Part shown: positions 60,957 through 64,000 of the stretch, one piece after another
Numbering within the stretch: position 1 is the first letter of the stretch
Layout of the letters: every line of letters starts with the position of its first letter
NCBI GenBank assembly: GCA_963768715.1
Contig: CAVYJC010000003.1
Location: forward strand, 372,001-436,000
From: DATKEJ01 sp963768715
GTDB lineage: Bacteria; Bacteroidota; Rhodothermia; Rhodothermales; DATKEJ01
DNA: 64,000 nt
Direction: 5' to 3'
The notes under the pieces: generated by a model
Database searches by the model: none
Seen by the model: only the letters and a program-made list of their open reading frames with translations
What the model was told of the DNA's origin: nothing
Translations under genes and position numbers: made by a program

Positions 60957-61412
60957 ATGAGGATCGAGATCAAGCGTGCCGGGGCACCCTTCCATTTCGT
61001 AGCAACGGGTACGAACGGCCGTCAGGTGCACATGGACGAGCCACCGAGCACCGGCGGAACAGACATGGGAGCCAGTCCAATGCAGATGCTGATCATGGCG
61101 ATGGGAGGTTGCAGTGGAATCGATATCGTCATGATCCTCGACAAGCAGCGGCAGCGAATCGACTCGTTCGACATGGAGATCGATGCCGAGCGTCCGAAAG
61201 GCGTGGTCGGAGCACCATACGCAACGGTGCACGCTCACTACATCCTCACCGGTGATATCGATCCGGCGAAGGCGCAGCGTGCTGTGCAATTGAGCATCGA
61301 CAAATATTGCGGGGTCTCGAACACCCTGCGCCCGACTGCGAAAATTACGGCGTCGGTGAGCGTGAACGGAGAGCGGTGGGACGTGGAGCTATCAGGTGGA
61401 AACAATCGGTGA
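60957..61412 (+). CDS. OsmC/Ohr family protein
   Basis: 151 aa. Two family cysteines are present, in MGGCSGIDIVMIL and DKYCGVSNTL, with the N-terminal PPSTGGTDMGASPMQMLIMAMG helix. OsmC proteins reduce organic hydroperoxides with the cysteine pair. The relatively short N-terminus and the TGDIDP motif place it nearer the YhfA-like branch than classical OsmC. It lies 15 bases after the UlaG-like gene. Confidence 0.88.
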   Translation: MRIEIKRAGAPFHFVATGTNGRQVHMDEPPSTGGTDMGASPMQMLIMAMGGCSGIDIVMILDKQRQRIDSFDMEIDAERPKGVVGAPYATVHAHYILTGDIDPAKAQRAVQLSIDKYCGVSNTLRPTAKITASVSVNGERWDVELSGGNNR

Positions 61413-61435
61413 CCTAACCGAAGACCGCCGATCCA

Positions 61436-62624
61436 ATGTCGCTCCTTGAAAACTTCCGAAATCACGTGGCGCAGACGAGTGACGATCCCATTGGTCTGAT
61501 CGTTGACCGCGCCGAGGGCCCATTCCTGTTCCTTGATGACGGGCGCCGCCTGATCGACCTGATCAGCGGCATCGCCGTCTCATCGATTGGACACCGGCAT
61601 CCGCGCGTCATCGATGCCATCAGGCGCCAGACGGAGCGGCACCTTCATGTGATGGTCTACGGCGAGTTCGTGCTCGAAACGCAGGCTGCGGCTCGCTGCG
61701 CGGCTGGCAGAGCTGCTTCCTCCGGAGTTGCAGGTCGTCTATTTCACGAACTCCGGGACCGAGGCTGTGGAAGGCGCTTTGAAAGTCGCCAAGAAGTTCA
61801 CGGGCAGGCATCGTCTCATTGCGTTCGAGCGGTCGTATCACGGTGACACCCAAGGCTCGCTCTCCGTGACAGGACGCGACGTGTACCGCAAACCGTTCGA
61901 GCCCCTGCTCCCCGACGTGACATTTCTTCCGTTCGACGACGTCGCGGCATTGTCTGCGATCGACAGCGAGACGGCCGCCGTCATCACAGAGCCCATCCAA
62001 GGTGAAGGGGGCGTCCGCGTACCGTCGCAGACCTGGCTGGAGACGCTGCGGGAGCGGACAGCCGGCACCGGCGCCATGCTCATCTTCGACGAGGTCCAGA
62101 CAGGGATGGGACGCACCGGGTCGCTCTTCGCCTTTCAGCAGGCGGGCGTCATCCCCGATATCCTTTGCCTGGCGAAGGCATTCGGAGGCGGTATGCCGCT
62201 TGGAGCATTCATTTCCTCCGCCGAGATCATGCGTGCGCTGCGTGTTGATCCGCCACTCAGCCATGTGACCACATTTGGAGGACACCCGGTTTCTTGTGCG
62301 GCCGCTCTGGCCGCCTTGGAGGTGCTGCTCGATGAGGACCTGATTCCGAGGGCGCTCGACATCGAGCGGCGCGTGCGCGAAAGGCTCCGTCACCCGCTGA
62401 TCGTGGAAATCCGCGGTCGCGGCGCGATGCTTGGCATGGTGCTTGCTTCGGCGTCTGCTACAAGAGCCGTTGCAGCCGGTGCGCTCGAAAAGGGAGTGCT
62501 CACGGGGTGGACGCTTCACTCGGATACGCTCATCCGGTTGGCGCCGCCGCTGAATATCCCGTTCGACGTTCTCGACGATGCACTCGGCGTTTTGATGGAA
62601 ATACTCGAATCCTTGGATCGATGA
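61436..62624 (+). CDS. Class III aminotransferase (GABA/acetylornithine-type), frameshifted
   Basis: The N-terminal frame from 61436 reads MSLLENFRNHVAQTSDDP and keeps family motifs up to GEFVLETQ near 61680. The adjacent frame carries the rest: RLAARLAELLPPELQVVYFTNSGTEA (PLP phosphate cup), LIFDEVQTGMGRTGSLFAF, and CLAKAFGGGMPLGA with the Schiff-base lysine. One extra base (a G around 61683) explains the break, giving a protein of about 395 aa. Likely a 2-oxoglutarate-dependent omega-aminotransferase; the exact donor is unknown. The stop overlaps the next gene's start (ATGA at 62621-62624). Confidence 0.88.
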
Positions 62625-63948
62625 TGGTAACACGTAATCGCATACGGTGCCTTCAGATGGCTTCCTTCGTGTTTGCGCTGGCAATCTCTGCCTGCACAAG
62701 CGCGGAAGAACTTATGGACGATGGTATCGAGCTCGAAGCAAAGGGCTCGTACGAAGAGGCTGCTTCGAAATACATGCGGGCGCTACGCAAGGACGACGGG
62801 CTAACCGAGGCGCGCGAACGCCTCCAGTGGGTAGCCGATACGCTGGTGGTGATGTACCTCGACCGATCGGCACAGGCAGAAGACTTCGGACGGCCGATTG
62901 AGGCTGCCGAGCCGTTTCTTGACATCGATCGGCTGATTTCGGGAGCACGTGACGTGGATGTCGCCGTCCGGCTGCCCGAGGACTATGACGGCCGGCGACG
63001 CGATGCTCTCGACAGCGCGATTATCGATTTGGGAGGTCGTGCTGCGGACGCACGGGCCGAGGGCCGGTATTGTAGGCCAACGACTTGCTGACCGACGCCG
63101 TTGAGCGATTCGATCCGGATCCGGCCACACGCGAGAACCTGCTCGTTTCGCGACTACGATCTTCTTCTCGCCTGGTCGGACGACGATGTCCTCGCAAGGG
63201 GAGATTCCGCGAGGCCGTTCGTCACACCGACGAAGCGCTGGCAATCGCCGAGACGGTGGCGCTCGATCCGACGCCCGCCATCGAACGCGAAATGCTGCAT
63301 GGAGGCCGGTACGGTCTACGTCGCGGCAACTCCGGTCTCGCGGTCCGGCCGCCGCGGGCGGGAGGTTCCGCCGGATTTCCTGGCGGATCTCAATGATCGG
63401 CTCGAGCTTGACTACTGGAGCAACCCACCCGAATTCATCGCCTTCGCGCATCCGGCCTTGGTCCGGCGCAGACTGCGACAGCTGGATCTCGATCATGAAA
63501 CGCTCTCGGACCAGGATGCTCGGATAATCGCAAGGGACCTCGATGCTGATTTCGCCGTCGTTGCCCGAATCGAGCACTTTGACGTCGTCGAGAAAGACGT
63601 CCATCGGAAAGACAAACAGGCGAAGACGAAGTCCGGCAAGGATGTCGTGTACTCGGAGATGCGAGGAGAGATCGAGGTGCAGGTCCGACTCACTTACTCG
63701 ATCGTCGACTTCAACGGAGACGTTCTCAGATCCGACGATTTCGAGGAGCATCGATCATCCGATTTCAAGCGCGCTGAGTACAACGGGAAGTACCGCGAGC
63801 TGGACATCCCGGAAGGGAACGCGGCGATTTGTTTGACTCCGACCGCTACGACGAAAGCCTGCAGAAGGCATCGGAAGAGCTGGCAAAACGCCTCGCGCAG
63901 CGACTGGGGCAGGTCGTCTTTGATCGGATGCTGAGTCGCATCGGTTGA
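62621..63948 (+). pseudogene. Putative lipoprotein with TPR-like N-terminal region, split by several frameshifts
   Basis: The ATG at 62621 opens a lipoprotein signal (SFVFALAISAC) and a helical region that looks like one or two TPRs (GIELEAKGSYEEAASKYMRAL). From about 63075 the coding sense jumps between two frames several times: a stretch starting LLTDAVERFDPDPATREN, then DLLLAWSDDDVLA, then FREAVRHTDEALAIAETVALDPTPAIEREMLH, then the long segment PDFLADLNDRLELDYWSNPPEF to PEGNA, then LFDSDRYDESLQKASEELAKRL to a TGA at 63946-63948. The joined product would be about 430-440 aa. At least five shifts are needed, so this is either decayed or poorly sequenced. Family unknown. Confidence 0.7.
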
Positions 63949-64000
63949 GCCCGATAGGTGCGAGCAGGCGACATCGTACTAAGTACCGAGTCACAATGTA

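Noticed and set aside
61620..62699. Minus-strand ORF (359 codons) opposite the aminotransferase
   Set aside because: Antisense to conserved PLP-enzyme motifs, with no motif of its own.

Overview
The window looks like a chromosomal segment of a moderately GC-rich Gram-negative bacterium, most likely Bacteroidota in the broad sense and probably Rhodothermota/Balneolota-like. This is inferred from gene content: an ATP synthase cluster (Z-I-B-E-F-H-A-G) without beta/epsilon genes and headed by an M23 peptidase and a bactofilin; a two-gene 2-oxoacid:ferredoxin oxidoreductase; a TamA/TamB pair; class II ribonucleotide reductase; a choice-of-anchor B surface protein with a dockerin-like tail; and a Tgt whose zinc ligands are replaced. 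I see no phage, transposase, CRISPR array or plasmid function.

Layout. 1-4.5 kb: hemerythrin-like protein and Rieske/FAD reductase, tRNA-Pro, two tiny ORFs (one only a Tat leader), DoxX, a duplicated lipocalin-like secreted protein. 4.7-7.8 kb: a kinase + M23 + class III aminotransferase fusion. 8-10 kb: folA-thyA, a small unknown ORF, apaG. 10.3-13.4 kb: korAB. 13.7-18 kb: unknown ORF, rhomboid protease, uvrA. 18-22.8 kb: ABC ATPase, membrane-fusion protein and TolC (no permease), and a metallo-beta-lactamase-fold lipoprotein. 22.9-23.2 kb: two tRNA-Ser genes. 23.3-30.8 kb: ATP synthase, bactofilin, LytM-type peptidase. 31-41.7 kb: clpX, YihY/BrkB, tamA, tamB, tgt. 42-46 kb: unknown ORF, a 0.6-kb non-coding stretch, nrdJ. 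46-53 kb: alpha/beta hydrolase, NUDIX, nadE-ruvA, a PhoB/PhoR-like two-component pair, YhhQ-type transporter, LOG-like hydrolase. 53-64 kb: choice-of-anchor B protein, TRAP transporter (DctP-Q-M), SDR, SpoU/TrmH methyltransferase, UlaG-like hydrolase, OsmC, aminotransferase and a disrupted lipoprotein.

Two window-wide patterns stand out. First, many intergenic gaps carry degenerate tandem repeats with an exact 7-base period. The heptamer differs between loci (TGACTAA-, GTCCGTG-, GGTGATC-, CAGCAAA-, GGACATC-, CAAGAAC-type). The tracts abut stop codons, start codons and tRNA ends, and one runs into the 3' end of an ABC ATPase gene. They resemble the heptameric STRR repeats known from cyanobacteria and are the best candidate here for something undescribed. 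Second, at least six otherwise conserved genes (uvrA, atpF, atpB, an alpha/beta hydrolase, dctP, an aminotransferase) carry one apparent single-base frameshift, and the last lipoprotein carries several. Because essential genes are hit, sequencing or assembly indels are more likely than gene decay.
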